Below are positions 49,914-61,143 of a stretch of 64,000 bases of DNA, in pieces; positions within the stretch are counted from its first letter, which is position 1, and the number at the start of each line of letters is the position of its first letter. The notes beneath the pieces were generated by a model, which ran no database searches, was not told the origin of the DNA, and saw only the letters and a list, made by a program, of their open reading frames with translations. Origin of the DNA: Streptomyces luteolifulvus (GTDB lineage: Bacteria; Actinomycetota; Actinomycetes; Streptomycetales; Streptomycetaceae); contig NZ_VZRB01000025.1 in the NCBI RefSeq assembly GCF_008806595.1, positions 1 through 64,000 on the forward strand, given 5' to 3'. A program made the position numbers and the translations under genes.

Positions 49914-50173
49914 CAGGACGACTCCGCCAGCAGGCCGTTGACGTGGTCGAGGATCTGCCGCGGGGTCTTCATCCCCTCCATCGCGGCGTCCGGGATGCGC
50001 AGCTGGAACTCGTCCTGGATCTGGGTGACGATCTCCAGCACGGCCAGCGAGTCGACGTTCAGGCTCGTGAACGGCGTGTCCAGGACCTCCTCCGTCAGGG
50101 CGGACGCATCACCGGAATCACCCTGGGTGGCCCGCATGATGTCGATCAGTTTGTCCACGCTGAGTGTGCTCAC
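49913..50173 (-). CDS. Type II PKS acyl carrier protein
   Basis: GTG 50173 gives 86 residues, the usual ACP size. The phosphopantetheine serine is Ser42 in SLNVDSLAVLEIV. The leader frame upstream of 50173 is rich in Arg and Thr and is not part of the protein. It carries the growing polyketide for KS-alpha and CLF. It lies about 115 bp after the CLF gene, and its stop overlaps the cyclase start. Confidence 0.93.
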   Translation of the reverse strand: MSTLSVDKLIDIMRATQGDSGDASALTEEVLDTPFTSLNVDSLAVLEIVTQIQDEFQLRIPDAAMEGMKTPRQILDHVNGLLAESS

Positions 50174-50289
50174 GTTCGCTCCCTCGTCGGGTAGGTCGGT
50201 TCGTTTGTCTCTGTGTCCGGGCCCGGTCCCTGTGTCGTGTCCCTGCGTCCGCGGGACACAGCACACGGGACACGGGGTTCGTTCGGGCT

Positions 50290-51501
50290 TCAGGCGGCGG
50301 TGCGCAGCACCAGAGCCGAGTTGAATCCGCCCACGCCCCGTGCACAGACCAGCGCATGACGCACCGTCAGCTCGCGGGGCTCGGTGCGGACCAGGTCCAG
50401 CGGGCAGTCCGCGGCGAGTTCATTCACATGCGGGGTGGGCGGCAGTACGCCGTCACGCATGGCCAGCAACGCGGCCGCGACATCGAGCGCCGCACCGCCG
50501 GAGTACATCCGCCCGGTGGCGGTCTTGGGCACGGTGACCGGCACCCCGCGCGGGCCGAACACCTCGGTCAGGGCCCTGGCCTCCTGGCGGTCCAGGTCCG
50601 GTACGCCGTAGCCGTCAGCGAAGACGGCGTCGACGTCCCCCGGGGCGATCCGCGCGTCGTCGAGGGCACTCCGGATCGCCCGGGCGAGCGTCGGCCCGCG
50701 ACCGGATTCCGGCGCGGGGTCGAACGTCGCGGCGTAACCGGCGACTTCGCCGTAGATCCGCTCTGCGCCGCGGCGCTCCGCGTCCTCGCGCCGCTCCATG
50801 ATCATGATTGCGCCGCCCTCGCCCGGCACATAGCCCGCGGCACGGCTGTCGAACGGCAGATAGGCGGCCGTCGGGTCCGCGCCGGAACTCAGCATCCCGG
50901 TCGCGAGCTGAGCGACCATGCAGGCTGGGGAGAGCGGGGCGTCGGTGCCGCCGGTCACCGCGAGCCGGGCTCCGCGCCGCAGCTGCCGCCGGGCGTGCCC
51001 GATCGCGTCCAGCGCCCCGGCCTGCTCGGTGGCGATCAGACCGCAGGGACCGCGCAGCCCGTGATGGATCGACAGCTGCCCGGTGGTGGCGGCGTAGAAC
51101 CAGGCCACCGACATGTAGGCGCTCACCCGCATGGGGCCCCCGCTCCACATCTTCTGCAGCTCGCGCTGGCCGTACTCGACACCTCCGGCGGAGTTCGCCG
51201 TGACGACGGCCCTGTCGTACTCCGGGAAGTCGGCGGGGTCCGCGCCGGCGTCCGTGAGGGCCATGTCCGCTCCGGCGAACGCGAAGTGCGTCATCCGGTC
51301 GGTCTGGGCCAGCAGCTTGGCCGGGACATGGTCGCCGGACTCGAAGTCGTCGACCTCGCCCGCCAGTTGAGTGGAGTACGGGGACGGATCGAAGCGGCGG
51401 ATACGGTCGATGCCGCTCTTGCCCGCCAGCGTGGTGGCCCAGTAGTCCGCCACGCCCACTCCCGTGGGCGCGACCACCCCCAGACCGGTGATCACCGTCA
51501 T
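50290..51501 (-). CDS. Type II PKS chain length factor (KS-beta)
   Basis: 403 residues, homologous to KS-alpha but with the catalytic Cys replaced by Gln160 in LIATEQAGALDA, the hallmark of chain length factors. It pairs with KS-alpha, decarboxylates malonyl-ACP and sets chain length. ATG 51501 overlaps the KS-alpha stop (ATGA), as in nearly all such clusters. Which chain length is made cannot be read reliably by eye. Confidence 0.95.
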   Translation of the reverse strand: MTVITGLGVVAPTGVGVADYWATTLAGKSGIDRIRRFDPSPYSTQLAGEVDDFESGDHVPAKLLAQTDRMTHFAFAGADMALTDAGADPADFPEYDRAVVTANSAGGVEYGQRELQKMWSGGPMRVSAYMSVAWFYAATTGQLSIHHGLRGPCGLIATEQAGALDAIGHARRQLRRGARLAVTGGTDAPLSPACMVAQLATGMLSSGADPTAAYLPFDSRAAGYVPGEGGAIMIMERREDAERRGAERIYGEVAGYAATFDPAPESGRGPTLARAIRSALDDARIAPGDVDAVFADGYGVPDLDRQEARALTEVFGPRGVPVTVPKTATGRMYSGGAALDVAAALLAMRDGVLPPTPHVNELAADCPLDLVRTEPRELTVRHALVCARGVGGFNSALVLRTAA

Positions 51502-52769
51502 CGCCTGCTCCTCGGGGAGGTCAGTACGACCGCGCTCTGGAAGCCGCCGAAGCCGCTTCCGACGCTGAGCACCACGTCGGTGGAGTGCTCGCGCGCCTCA
51601 CGGGGCACATAGTCGAGATCGCACTCGGGATCGGGTGTCGTGAGGTTGGCCGTCGGCGGCACCACGTCGTGCTCGATGGCCAGTGCGGAGGCGGCCACCT
51701 CGATCGCGCCGATGGCACCCAGGGAGTGACCCACCATCGACTTGATCGAGCTCACCGGTACCCGACGGGCGTGATCCCCGAGGCTCCGCTTGAACGCTGC
51801 GGTCTCGTGCCGGTCGTTCTGCCGGGTGCCCGACCCGTGCGCGTTCACATAGTCGATGTCCTCGGCGGCGATGCCGGCCATCTCCATGGCCCGGTCGATG
51901 GCCTCGGCCAGCTCCCGGCCGTCCGGCTTCAGGCCGGTCATGTGGTACGCGTTGGCGCGGCCGGCGTAACCGGCCACCTCGCAGTAGACGCGCGCGCCAC
52001 GGCGTACCGCCCGCTCCCTGCTCTCCATCACGAAGACCGCGGACCCCTCCCCCAGCACCAGCCCGTCGCGGTCCCGGTCGAAGGGACGGCAGGCCCGAGC
52101 GGCGTCGTCGTTGCGGGTCGAGGTGGCCTTCAGCGAGTCGAAGCAGGCCACCGTGATCGGGGAGATCGGGGCGTCGGTGGCGCCGCCGATCACGACGTCC
52201 GCGGAGCCCTCCTCGATCAACTGCGCGGCGTGGCCGACCGCGTCGAGCCCGGACGTACAGCCCGTCGACACCACCGCCGTCGGCCCCTCCGCACCGACCC
52301 GGCGGGCGACCTCCACTCCGGCGGTGCTCGGGATCACCGCACCGTACAGATGCCGTACGCCGTACTCCTGGTCGCACAGCCACTGGCGGCCGCCGTCGCT
52401 GATGACGACGTACTCCTCCTCCATCATCATCGTGCTGCCCACCGCATTGCCGATGGTGACTCCGGTACGAGCCGGGTCCAGGCTGCCCTCGCCGACCCCC
52501 GCGTCCGCGAGTGCCTCACCGGTGGCGGCCAGCGCCATCTGTACGGCCCGGTCCATGCGGCGGACTTCCTGCGGCGAAAGCCCGAACGCGGCCGGGTCGA
52601 AGTCGCACTCGGCGGCGATCCGGCAGCGGAACCGCTCCGGGTCGAAGTGAGTGATCCGGCGCGTGGCCGTACGGCCCACGGTCACCGACGACCAGAAGGC
52701 GCGGGTGCCCACCCCGCCCGGGGCGATGACGCCCATACCGGTGATGACGGCGCGTCGCTCATGCTCCAT
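51498..52769 (-). CDS. Type II PKS ketosynthase alpha
   Basis: 423 residues with the thiolase-fold triad Cys171 (VSTGCTSGLDAVGH), His311 (VNAHGSGTRQNDRHE) and His348 (MVGHSLGAIGA). It condenses malonyl units into a poly-beta-ketone with the CLF and ACP. Its start ATG 52769 lies 11 bp inside the cupin gene end. Length and motifs are complete. No acyltransferase is in the cluster, as usual: malonyl transfer comes from fatty acid synthesis. Confidence 0.97.
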   Translation of the reverse strand: MEHERRAVITGMGVIAPGGVGTRAFWSSVTVGRTATRRITHFDPERFRCRIAAECDFDPAAFGLSPQEVRRMDRAVQMALAATGEALADAGVGEGSLDPARTGVTIGNAVGSTMMMEEEYVVISDGGRQWLCDQEYGVRHLYGAVIPSTAGVEVARRVGAEGPTAVVSTGCTSGLDAVGHAAQLIEEGSADVVIGGATDAPISPITVACFDSLKATSTRNDDAARACRPFDRDRDGLVLGEGSAVFVMESRERAVRRGARVYCEVAGYAGRANAYHMTGLKPDGRELAEAIDRAMEMAGIAAEDIDYVNAHGSGTRQNDRHETAAFKRSLGDHARRVPVSSIKSMVGHSLGAIGAIEVAASALAIEHDVVPPTANLTTPDPECDLDYVPREAREHSTDVVLSVGSGFGGFQSAVVLTSPRSRR

Positions 52770-53196
52770 CGGGATCCTCCGTGTCGACGTGCCCGAGCTC
52801 GGGGCGCGGCGCGAGCGGGCAGGAGTGGAAGACCACGAAGGCCGGCACCCTGCCGTTGTTCAGCATCTTGTGCCGGGTCATACGGGGGATGAGGAGGGCC
52901 TCACCGGCCGTCACCCGGTGGACGTCCGCACCGTCCGTCGTCACCTCCAGAGCGCCCTGCACCACATAGACGAACTCGTCCGAGTACGGGTGGTAGTGCT
53001 CCCTGATCCGCTCGCCGGCCGCGAGCGTGCCGGTGCCCATGAATCCACTGGCCACGCCGGTCGTCGTCGGACCGAGCACGATCCGCAGATCACCGCCGTG
53101 GCGGGGACTGGACGGGACGTCCGCTGCGGCGACCTTCGTCACCGGCAGCTCCGCCGCTCCCGTCCTGGGGCCGACGCGCGCTTCCCGGGCCGCCAT
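52759..53196 (-). CDS. Cupin-family polyketide cluster protein (WhiE ORFII-like)
   Basis: 145 residues. The cupin barrel has HYHPYSDEFVYVVQGALEV (motif 1) and IPRMTRHKMLNNG (motif 2). Proteins of this type precede the ketosynthase in spore-pigment (whiE) and pentangular polyphenol clusters. They are thought to aid cyclisation or oxidation, though the reaction is not settled. It overlaps both neighbours: the start touches the TcmI-type gene end and the stop lies within the KS-alpha start. Confidence 0.85.
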   Translation of the reverse strand: MAAREARVGPRTGAAELPVTKVAAADVPSSPRHGGDLRIVLGPTTTGVASGFMGTGTLAAGERIREHYHPYSDEFVYVVQGALEVTTDGADVHRVTAGEALLIPRMTRHKMLNNGRVPAFVVFHSCPLAPRPELGHVDTEDPDGA

Positions 53197-53516
53197 CAGC
53201 CGGCCTGCCAGGTGTAGAAGGGCTGCGCCATGGCGTGCTTGGGCTCGGACCAGTTCGGGTCGTAGGGGTCGATGAACGGCAGCAGCCGCTCGTGCAGTTC
53301 GGTGAAGAGCGGGTGCCGCCTCGCCGCGTACAGCTTCGCCGTGGGGTCCTCGTCGGCCTCGACGAGGTGCATGTACAGGTCGTGGAACTGGAAGAGTGTG
53401 CGTCGTCGCGCGCCGATCATGTGCGGCAGGTCGGTGCTGTCCGACCAGCGGAACTGGTCGGCGACCTTGTCGGCGTCCTCGGGTTTCATGCGCGCCACGA
53501 TCAAAGTGCGGTGCAT
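53196..53516 (-). CDS. TcmI-family polyketide cyclase
   Basis: ATG 53516 gives 106 residues, the usual size. Family marks are MKPEDADKVADQFRWSD, then RTLFQFHDLYMHLVE and HPLFTELHERLLPFIDPYDP. TcmI-type cyclases close later rings of multicyclic aromatic polyketides. It is the first gene of the PKS operon. A longer frame upstream runs through the 12-bp periodic repeat and is not family-like, so ATG 53516 is preferred. Confidence 0.92.
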   Translation of the reverse strand: MHRTLIVARMKPEDADKVADQFRWSDSTDLPHMIGARRRTLFQFHDLYMHLVEADEDPTAKLYAARRHPLFTELHERLLPFIDPYDPNWSEPKHAMAQPFYTWQAG

Positions 53517-53830
53517 TCGGTCTCCCGGCGGTTCATGTCTGCATGTCGATCTGTAGGTGGATCCGTATGTCGATCTGAGGGTCGATCTGCGGGGCGATAT
53601 GGGTATCGGTCTGCGGGTCCATCGCCATGTCGCTGTGGGTCGATACAGAGGTCGGCCTGTGTGTCGGCTGTGTGCGAGATGTCGTACCTGCGCATCGTCG
53701 GCGGTGCGCCTCGCGGCCCACTGGTCTCGACCGGGGACCGCGCCACCAGCGCGCCGACAGCGGCTTACGAGCGCCCTCGGCGAGCCTCGGCCGTCAGAGC
53801 CTTCCGACCCCATCGAGCGCGAGGGAACCC
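53517..53830. promoter_or_regulatory. Divergent promoter region between PKS operon and O-methyltransferase
   Basis: A 314-bp gap with no gene. It must hold the start sites of the leftward PKS operon and the rightward O-methyltransferase. Its left half is a 12-bp periodic array of TCGATCTG-like units (see the repeat entry), an obvious candidate for SARP binding. The right half shows nothing recognisable. Confidence 0.6.
53546..53671. repeat. 12-bp periodic TCGATCTG array
   Basis: TCGATCTG occurs exactly at 53546, 53570 and 53582. Near-copies in the same 12-bp phase are TGGATCCG (53558), GCGATATG (53594), TCGGTCTG (53606) and TCGCTGTG (53630). After a 2-bp phase slip come TCGATACA (53640), TCGGCCTG (53652) and TCGGCTGT (53664). 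In translation this gives four-residue PQID-like repeats, but no start or family supports a protein. It lies in a divergent promoter. Confidence 0.75.
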
Positions 53831-54877
53831 ATGAGCGTTTCTCGACCGGCCGACGACGCCGGCATCCGGCGGCTTGGTGAGCTGGCCTTCGCAGCCGGGA
53901 ACGCGGCTGCCATCCAGACGGCGACCCGCCTGAAGATCCCGGACCTTATCGACGACAAGCCCGTGCCGGTCGAGGAGCTGGCACAGAAAACGGGACTCGA
54001 CCCTCATCTGCTCTACCGGCTGCTGCGCGCACTCACCACGTACGGCGTCTTCGAGGAGGTCGGCGAGCGGACCTTCGCGCACACCGAGGTGTCACTGCCG
54101 CTGCGCGAGGACTCCCCCGACGGCATCCGCAATCTGATCCTCTGGATCGGCGCGCCGTGGACCTGGCAGGCGTGGCCGCGCCTTGAGGAAGCCCTGCGCA
54201 CCGGCAAGTCCGTCATCCCGGGTGTCTACGGCAAGGAGTTCTACGACTACCTGCGGGAGGACGCCCCCGACGACGAGCAGCTCTTCGCCCGGGCCATGAC
54301 GGACTCCAGCGCCCGCAGCTCCCATGTGGTCGCCCAGACCCTCGACCTGTCCGGCGTCGGCAGGGTCGTGGACATCGGTGGCGGCCAGGGCCTGCTCCTG
54401 CGCTCACTGCTCGACCGTTTCCCGGACCTGCGCGGCGCCCTCTTCGACTTCGAGCAGGTCGTGGCCGGTGCCCACGAGGACCTCAAGGACGGCGGCCGGC
54501 TCGCCTCCCGGACCGGCATCGTGCCGGGCAACTGCCTTGAGTCGGTGCCGGTCGAGGCGGACGTCTACATCCTCAAGAACCTCCTGGACTGGCCGGACGA
54601 GAGCTCGCGCACGGTGCTCCGCAACATCACGGCAAGTGCCCCGCGCGGCGCCCGGGTGATCATCATCGACAGTCTCGTGGACGCTCACCCCGACGAGATG
54701 CGCATCACCACGACCCTCGATCTGTTCCTGCTGATGAACGTCGGCGGCCAGAAGCACGGCCTGGCCGGCTTCGACAAGCTGTTCGCGGAGACCGGGATCG
54801 AGACGCTGAGCGTGCAGACCGTGCCGGGCACGCTGCCGCTGCTGCACATCGTCGAGGGCGGCCTTCACCGCGGGTGA
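53831..54877 (+). CDS. SAM-dependent O-methyltransferase of the polyketide cluster
   Basis: 348 residues from ATG 53831. An N-terminal helical dimerisation domain (AAAIQTATRLKIPDLI, then LDPHLLYRLLRALTTYGVFEE) precedes the Rossmann domain, with VVDIGGGQGLLLRSLL as SAM motif. ILKNLLDWPDE takes the place of the catalytic HxxHDW motif, with Asn-Leu-Leu-Asp for the usual His-Val-Leu-His. It resembles aromatic polyketide O-methyltransferases and probably methylates a phenol of the product. It diverges from the PKS operon and is closed by a strong terminator. Confidence 0.9.
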   Translation: MSVSRPADDAGIRRLGELAFAAGNAAAIQTATRLKIPDLIDDKPVPVEELAQKTGLDPHLLYRLLRALTTYGVFEEVGERTFAHTEVSLPLREDSPDGIRNLILWIGAPWTWQAWPRLEEALRTGKSVIPGVYGKEFYDYLREDAPDDEQLFARAMTDSSARSSHVVAQTLDLSGVGRVVDIGGGQGLLLRSLLDRFPDLRGALFDFEQVVAGAHEDLKDGGRLASRTGIVPGNCLESVPVEADVYILKNLLDWPDESSRTVLRNITASAPRGARVIIIDSLVDAHPDEMRITTTLDLFLLMNVGGQKHGLAGFDKLFAETGIETLSVQTVPGTLPLLHIVEGGLHRG

Positions 54878-54894
54878 CCCCCACGCCCCCAGAG

Positions 54895-54928
54895 AACGCC
54901 TGTCCCCACGGCGGTGGGGACAGGCGTT
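54895..54928 (+). terminator. Rho-independent-type hairpin after the O-methyltransferase
   Basis: AACGCCTGTCCCCAC (54895-54909) and GTGGGGACAGGCGTT (54914-54928) form a perfect 15-bp stem with a GGCG loop, followed by TCC. It begins 18 bp after the stop codon and marks the right border of the cluster. Confidence 0.9.
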
Positions 54929-55044
54929 TCCGTACGGCGGAACGGCAGGGGGGACGGCAGGACGGCACAGGAACACGTCCCACTCACCGCACCACCATGC
55001 CGGGACGAGCATCGGCCGCCCGGAACCTCAGGAGGTAACCGCCC

Positions 55045-55473
55045 ATGTGGAACACGCGAGGTGTCGTTCCGGCCGTTCCGATTCCCGTACTCCCGCCGCC
55101 GTTGCCGGCGCCCACCGGGTCGATGCCCCTGGCAGGGCAGCGCATCGCGGTCCTGGGGCGACGCGCTGTGGCCCGCGCCGTCGCAGCGGAACTGGGCGCC
55201 AAGGGGGCGAAGGCGACAGTCCGCCCGCCCGGCCACCGTCTGGACCTCGCCGCAGACGCGGCTGACTTACCGCTGGACGGCGTCCTGCTGCTGCTCCCCA
55301 ACACCCCCGGCAACCCGACCGACTCCTCCCGTCGTACCACCTCCCGCACGCCCTCCTCCCCCTCCGACACGATCACGGCGGCCATGCTGTGCTCTCCCCG
55401 CTGGCTGCTGGTACTGGCCCCGAGGACATCCCCCACCGAGGCGGTGCGGTCAGTACTGGCGCTCGGCTCCTGA
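55045..55473 (+). CDS. Small protein with Rossmann-like segment, function unknown
   Basis: 142 residues. AGGAGGTAAC just before ATG 55045 is an excellent ribosome-binding site. After a proline-rich start there is a Rossmann-like stretch (LAGQRIAVLGRRAVARAVAA, then LGAKGAKATVRPPG and LDGVLLLLPNTPG), followed by a Ser/Thr/Pro-rich tail. It looks like the first half of an NAD-binding or SDR-like fold without the catalytic part, so it may be a decayed gene. I do not recognise a close family. Confidence 0.5.
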   Translation: MWNTRGVVPAVPIPVLPPPLPAPTGSMPLAGQRIAVLGRRAVARAVAAELGAKGAKATVRPPGHRLDLAADAADLPLDGVLLLLPNTPGNPTDSSRRTTSRTPSSPSDTITAAMLCSPRWLLVLAPRTSPTEAVRSVLALGS

Positions 55474-55583
55474 ATGGTCCGGAGCAGGAGTTGAGCGTTC
55501 GGCCTGATGGCCCTCAGTCTCAGATGCCGTTCTCGATCGGCACGGCATCAGACGCAGGGCTCCGGGAGCCGTGCCCAAGACCC

Positions 55584-56585
55584 TCATGTCATACGGCGCT
55601 CGTCCTCCTCGCTCCAGGCCCGGGTGTCGCGGGGCGGCACATACGGCTCTTCGCTCTCCGGCAGTCCGCCGGCCACCGCTCGCCGGCGCGCCAGCTCCGC
55701 GTCGAACTCCGGGCCCAGCAGGATCGCGATGTTGCTGATCCACAGCCACACGAGGAAGACGATCACGCCGGCGAGCGTGCCGTACGTCTTGTTGTACGAG
55801 GCGAAGTTGGCCTCGTGGAAGGCGAATCCCGCCGAAGCGATCAGCCAGATCACCAGGGCCAGGACACTGCCCGGGGTGACCCACTTGAAGCCGCGGCCCT
55901 TCACGTTCGGTGCCGCCCAGTACAGGATGGCGATCATGATCGTGACCAGGAGCACCAGCACCGGCCACTTCGCGATCGACCACACCGTCAGCGCCGTGTC
56001 CCCGATTCCCAGCGCCGTCCCGGCCTGACGGGCCAGGCTGCCGGTGAAGACCACGATCAGTGCGCTGATCACCGCCAGCACCAGCAGCACCACCGTCACC
56101 GCCACCCGGACCGGCATCAGCTTCCACACCGGCCGTCCTTCCGGCATGTCGTACACCGCATTCGCGCTGCGGATGAAGGCCGCGACATATCCGGAGGCCG
56201 ACCACACCGCGAGTACCAGGCCCACGATCGCCATGAGGGACCCGATCCCGCCGCGGCCCTGCAACTGCTGTACCGCGTCGCTGATGATGTCCCGCGCCGA
56301 ACCGGGCGCGAGCTTGTGCAGGTTGTCCAGGACCTGCTGGCCCGCGGACTCGCCGACGATGCCGAGCAGCGAGACCAGCACCAGCAGGGCGGGAAACAGC
56401 GAGAGCACTCCGTAGTACGTCAGTGCCGCCGCCCGGTCGGTGAGCTCGTCGCCCTTGAACTCCTTGAGCGTGCCTTTCAGCACCGCCGACCATGACTGTT
56501 TCGGCAGCTGCGTGGGCTCGTCCGGCGCCCGCCGCTCGACCCGGCCCTCAGGTCCCGGTTCCTGGCGCCGACCCGACGCCGTCAC
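55584..56585 (-). CDS. YihY/BrkB-family inner membrane protein
   Basis: 333 residues. Six or so helices, with the family patterns RAAALTYYGVLSLFPALLVLVS and YVAAFIRSANAVYDMPEGRP, and LVWLWISNIAILLGPEFDAEL near the end. The charged N- and C-terminal tails are cytoplasmic. The family was once called ribonuclease BN in error; its function is unknown, perhaps transport or envelope maintenance. It is monocistronic here. Confidence 0.92.
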   Translation of the reverse strand: MTASGRRQEPGPEGRVERRAPDEPTQLPKQSWSAVLKGTLKEFKGDELTDRAAALTYYGVLSLFPALLVLVSLLGIVGESAGQQVLDNLHKLAPGSARDIISDAVQQLQGRGGIGSLMAIVGLVLAVWSASGYVAAFIRSANAVYDMPEGRPVWKLMPVRVAVTVVLLVLAVISALIVVFTGSLARQAGTALGIGDTALTVWSIAKWPVLVLLVTIMIAILYWAAPNVKGRGFKWVTPGSVLALVIWLIASAGFAFHEANFASYNKTYGTLAGVIVFLVWLWISNIAILLGPEFDAELARRRAVAGGLPESEEPYVPPRDTRAWSEEDERRMT

Positions 56586-56682
56586 CGCACCGCTGCCGTG
56601 ATCGGGTTTCGAGTTCCGTCCCCTACCACCGGGGTAACCAGTCTCCTCCGCCCCATGCGCCGGCAGGTCACGGCCGCCTTCC

Positions 56683-57303
56683 TTAGTGCCCGTGGCGCAG
56701 TTGCACGGTCGTCGTCACCCGTGTGAGCGCGGGATTCCGGGGCACCGAGCCGAACCCGAAGCGCACCGGTGGCTCGACGGGCGCCATCACACCGAGGTCG
56801 TGCCCTTCGAAGACCGCCGATACCTCGACGAGCGGGCGCAGATCCCGCGCGCCGTACCATGCGCGGCGGCCCGCACCGGCACTCCCGCGGGTGCGCACGC
56901 CGGACAGCAGCACCCGGGCCGGCCAGTCCGTGAGCGTGGCCCAGACGGGACGGGCGGCAAGCGCTCCGGGCACGGCGCGCAGGAGCTGCCCCAGTGGCCC
57001 TCGGCGGCCGGTGGTGAAGCGCAGTCGGAGCGATCCGGCGACGACGGTCCAGAGGTCGTTCGTGACCCGCACGTCGACCGGCACGACGAGCACCCTGTCG
57101 AAGGAGTACGTGCCGCGGATGAACTGCGCCGTCCGCCGCGTCGGAGCGAGCAGTACCCGTTCGCCGTCCGCCCGTTCCAGCATCACGTCGCTGAACGCGC
57201 CGAAGGGCGACCGCAGCCAGTGTCCGAGGACGATGCGGGTCCCGGAGGTGGTGCCGGTGCCGGCGATCCAGCCGTCGAAGCGCATGGTTCTGGTCGTGAT
57301 CAT
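56683..57303 (-). CDS. Conserved hypothetical protein
   Basis: 206 residues. It is rich in beta strands with no signal peptide or helix pattern: IVLGHWLRSPFGAFSDVMLE, RVLVVPVDVRVTNDLWTV, and FEGHDLGVMAPVEPPVRFGF. I do not recognise the family, though this combination looks like a conserved Streptomyces protein. It diverges from the UvrA-like gene. The start ATG 57303 could instead be the internal ATG six codons later. Confidence 0.6.
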   Translation of the reverse strand: MITTRTMRFDGWIAGTGTTSGTRIVLGHWLRSPFGAFSDVMLERADGERVLLAPTRRTAQFIRGTYSFDRVLVVPVDVRVTNDLWTVVAGSLRLRFTTGRRGPLGQLLRAVPGALAARPVWATLTDWPARVLLSGVRTRGSAGAGRRAWYGARDLRPLVEVSAVFEGHDLGVMAPVEPPVRFGFGSVPRNPALTRVTTTVQLRHGH

Positions 57304-57478
57304 CGAGGTGACCAGCCGGTCAGGATTCGAGAAGCGCCGGCCCCCGGGCCGCGGCTGGCGTGACGGCGTTGGGCCTCAGCGAAAACTCGCTGAACGTACT
57401 GCTCGAAACTGGTTGGATCGAGCCGGGCGACGCCGACGGAGCCCGCGAAGGCGGCCCCACCCGACGGATGGAGACACG

Positions 57479-59866
<2,388 letters not shown>

Positions 59867-59891
59867 CGAAGCGGGCTGGTGATCAGTACAG

Positions 59892-60188
59892 CTAGCTGGT
59901 CACCATGGTGAAGACGGGGTAGACCTTCGGTTGCGGGTCGGGAACGCCGAGCTCTCTCAGGATCGGGACGATGGTCTCGCCGAACTGCTGGAACGCCTCC
60001 GCCGACTCCCAGACGTCCACGACGATCCAGCCGTTGTCGGTGGGGGCGGCGGTGTGGGAGATGAGACCGGCCACCGGCCAGTCGCTGGGGCTCTTGACCC
60101 CGCCGGGCCGGCCGGCCACCTTGTCCGCGCTCTGCTCGTATTGGGCCTGGGTCATCCCCGGCATCTCGAAAACCGCGACGATTGCCAT
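59892..60188 (-). CDS. Small ferredoxin-fold (ABM-like) protein
   Basis: 98 residues with GGGAGCTCAGC before ATG 60188. The pattern MAIVAVFEMPGMTQAQYEQ, then HTAAPTDNGWIVVDVWESAEAFQQFGE is that of dimeric alpha/beta-barrel proteins related to ABM monooxygenases. Function is unknown. It is separate from the PKS operon and more like housekeeping homologues. Confidence 0.75.
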   Translation of the reverse strand: MAIVAVFEMPGMTQAQYEQSADKVAGRPGGVKSPSDWPVAGLISHTAAPTDNGWIVVDVWESAEAFQQFGETIVPILRELGVPDPQPKVYPVFTMVTS

Positions 60189-60293
60189 GCTGAGCTCCCT
60201 TGCACACGGGTACAGCGTCCTGCGGCCAGTCGACCATCACGGACAGCCGTCGGCGCGTTGGTCTGAGCCGATCAGGGCAGGAGGAGGCGTTCG

Positions 60294-61073
60294 TCAGCGG
60301 AGCCGACCGGCAGCCCGGTCCCGGTCCGGCAGGCGACGCCTGCCGGACCGGTCGGCGTCGCCGTCCCGTCGCGCGGCACAGGGCCGGGAGACGCCGAGCC
60401 GCACATGCCTGACCCCCGGTGAGAAGTGCACGACGGGCTCGCCGGCGGGTGCGGGGAGGCCCACCGCGTCGAGCAGGGTCTCGTGACAGACCTCGACCGT
60501 GGCACCGGCCAGAGGCCAGGGCTCGTGCTCCACCGGTGTCTCCCAGAGCACGCCGAACCGGCGTGTGTACGCCCGCCAGCGCGACGTCAGCCATACGTCC
60601 CGCTCCGTGGGCGCGATCGGTTCGCCGGGGCGGACGACCATGCGATACGAAGCCCTGCCTCCCCACCTCGACCCGGCATACGTCATGCCGTCCCCGTCCG
60701 CGGAGACTCTGAGCCTCGCGAGGCTGTACGGCGCGCCGACGGCCCGGGCCGCCAGCATCAGCGGGCTGGACACGTCGATGGACAGGAACCAGAGGCCGTC
60801 CCGCCCGTTCCGGTGCCGGACATACGTCCGCAGGTTGGTCTCCTGGAACGGCGGAAGCCGCGCGGCGGAAACGCCGGGAGGACGCATGCCCGCCATCACG
60901 AAGGGTGTCAGGCTCACCCACGCCGCACCGTCGTACTCGTCGGCGGTCAGTTCGGCGGGCAGCAGCGACTGCACCTGGTCGGGCCGGTAGGGCCAGTGGA
61001 CGAACGTCTGCGTCAGCCACTCCGCCTGGATCGCAGGAACCAGGACCCGCTGCTCCGCTCCGTACGCCACCAC
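60294..61073 (-). CDS. DUF2071 (YqjF-like) protein
   Basis: The DUF2071 core begins at EQRVLVPAIQAEWLTQTFVHWPY and includes LLPAELTADEYDGAAWVSLTPF and FQETNLRTYVRHRNGRDG, followed by SLARLRVSADGDGMTYAGSR. GTG 61073 is preferred. The longest frame starts at 61145, but its ATG would overlap the start of the divergent TfoX-like gene. Function is unknown; the fold resembles acetoacetate decarboxylase. The C-terminus is Arg/Asp-rich and possibly extended. Confidence 0.78.
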   Translation of the reverse strand: MVAYGAEQRVLVPAIQAEWLTQTFVHWPYRPDQVQSLLPAELTADEYDGAAWVSLTPFVMAGMRPPGVSAARLPPFQETNLRTYVRHRNGRDGLWFLSIDVSSPLMLAARAVGAPYSLARLRVSADGDGMTYAGSRWGGRASYRMVVRPGEPIAPTERDVWLTSRWRAYTRRFGVLWETPVEHEPWPLAGATVEVCHETLLDAVGLPAPAGEPVVHFSPGVRHVRLGVSRPCAARRDGDADRSGRRRLPDRDRAAGRLR

Positions 61074-61143
61074 GGATTCCGAGTCCCCCGAAGCGGCCGG
61101 CCCATGCCGCGCACCGGCCGCCCATGGCGGGGATGCTGGATTC

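Noticed and set aside
53533..53721. Small protein with PQID-type repeats
   Set aside because: The repeats come from the 12-bp DNA periodicity; there is no ribosome-binding site or homologous family and it lies in a divergent promoter.
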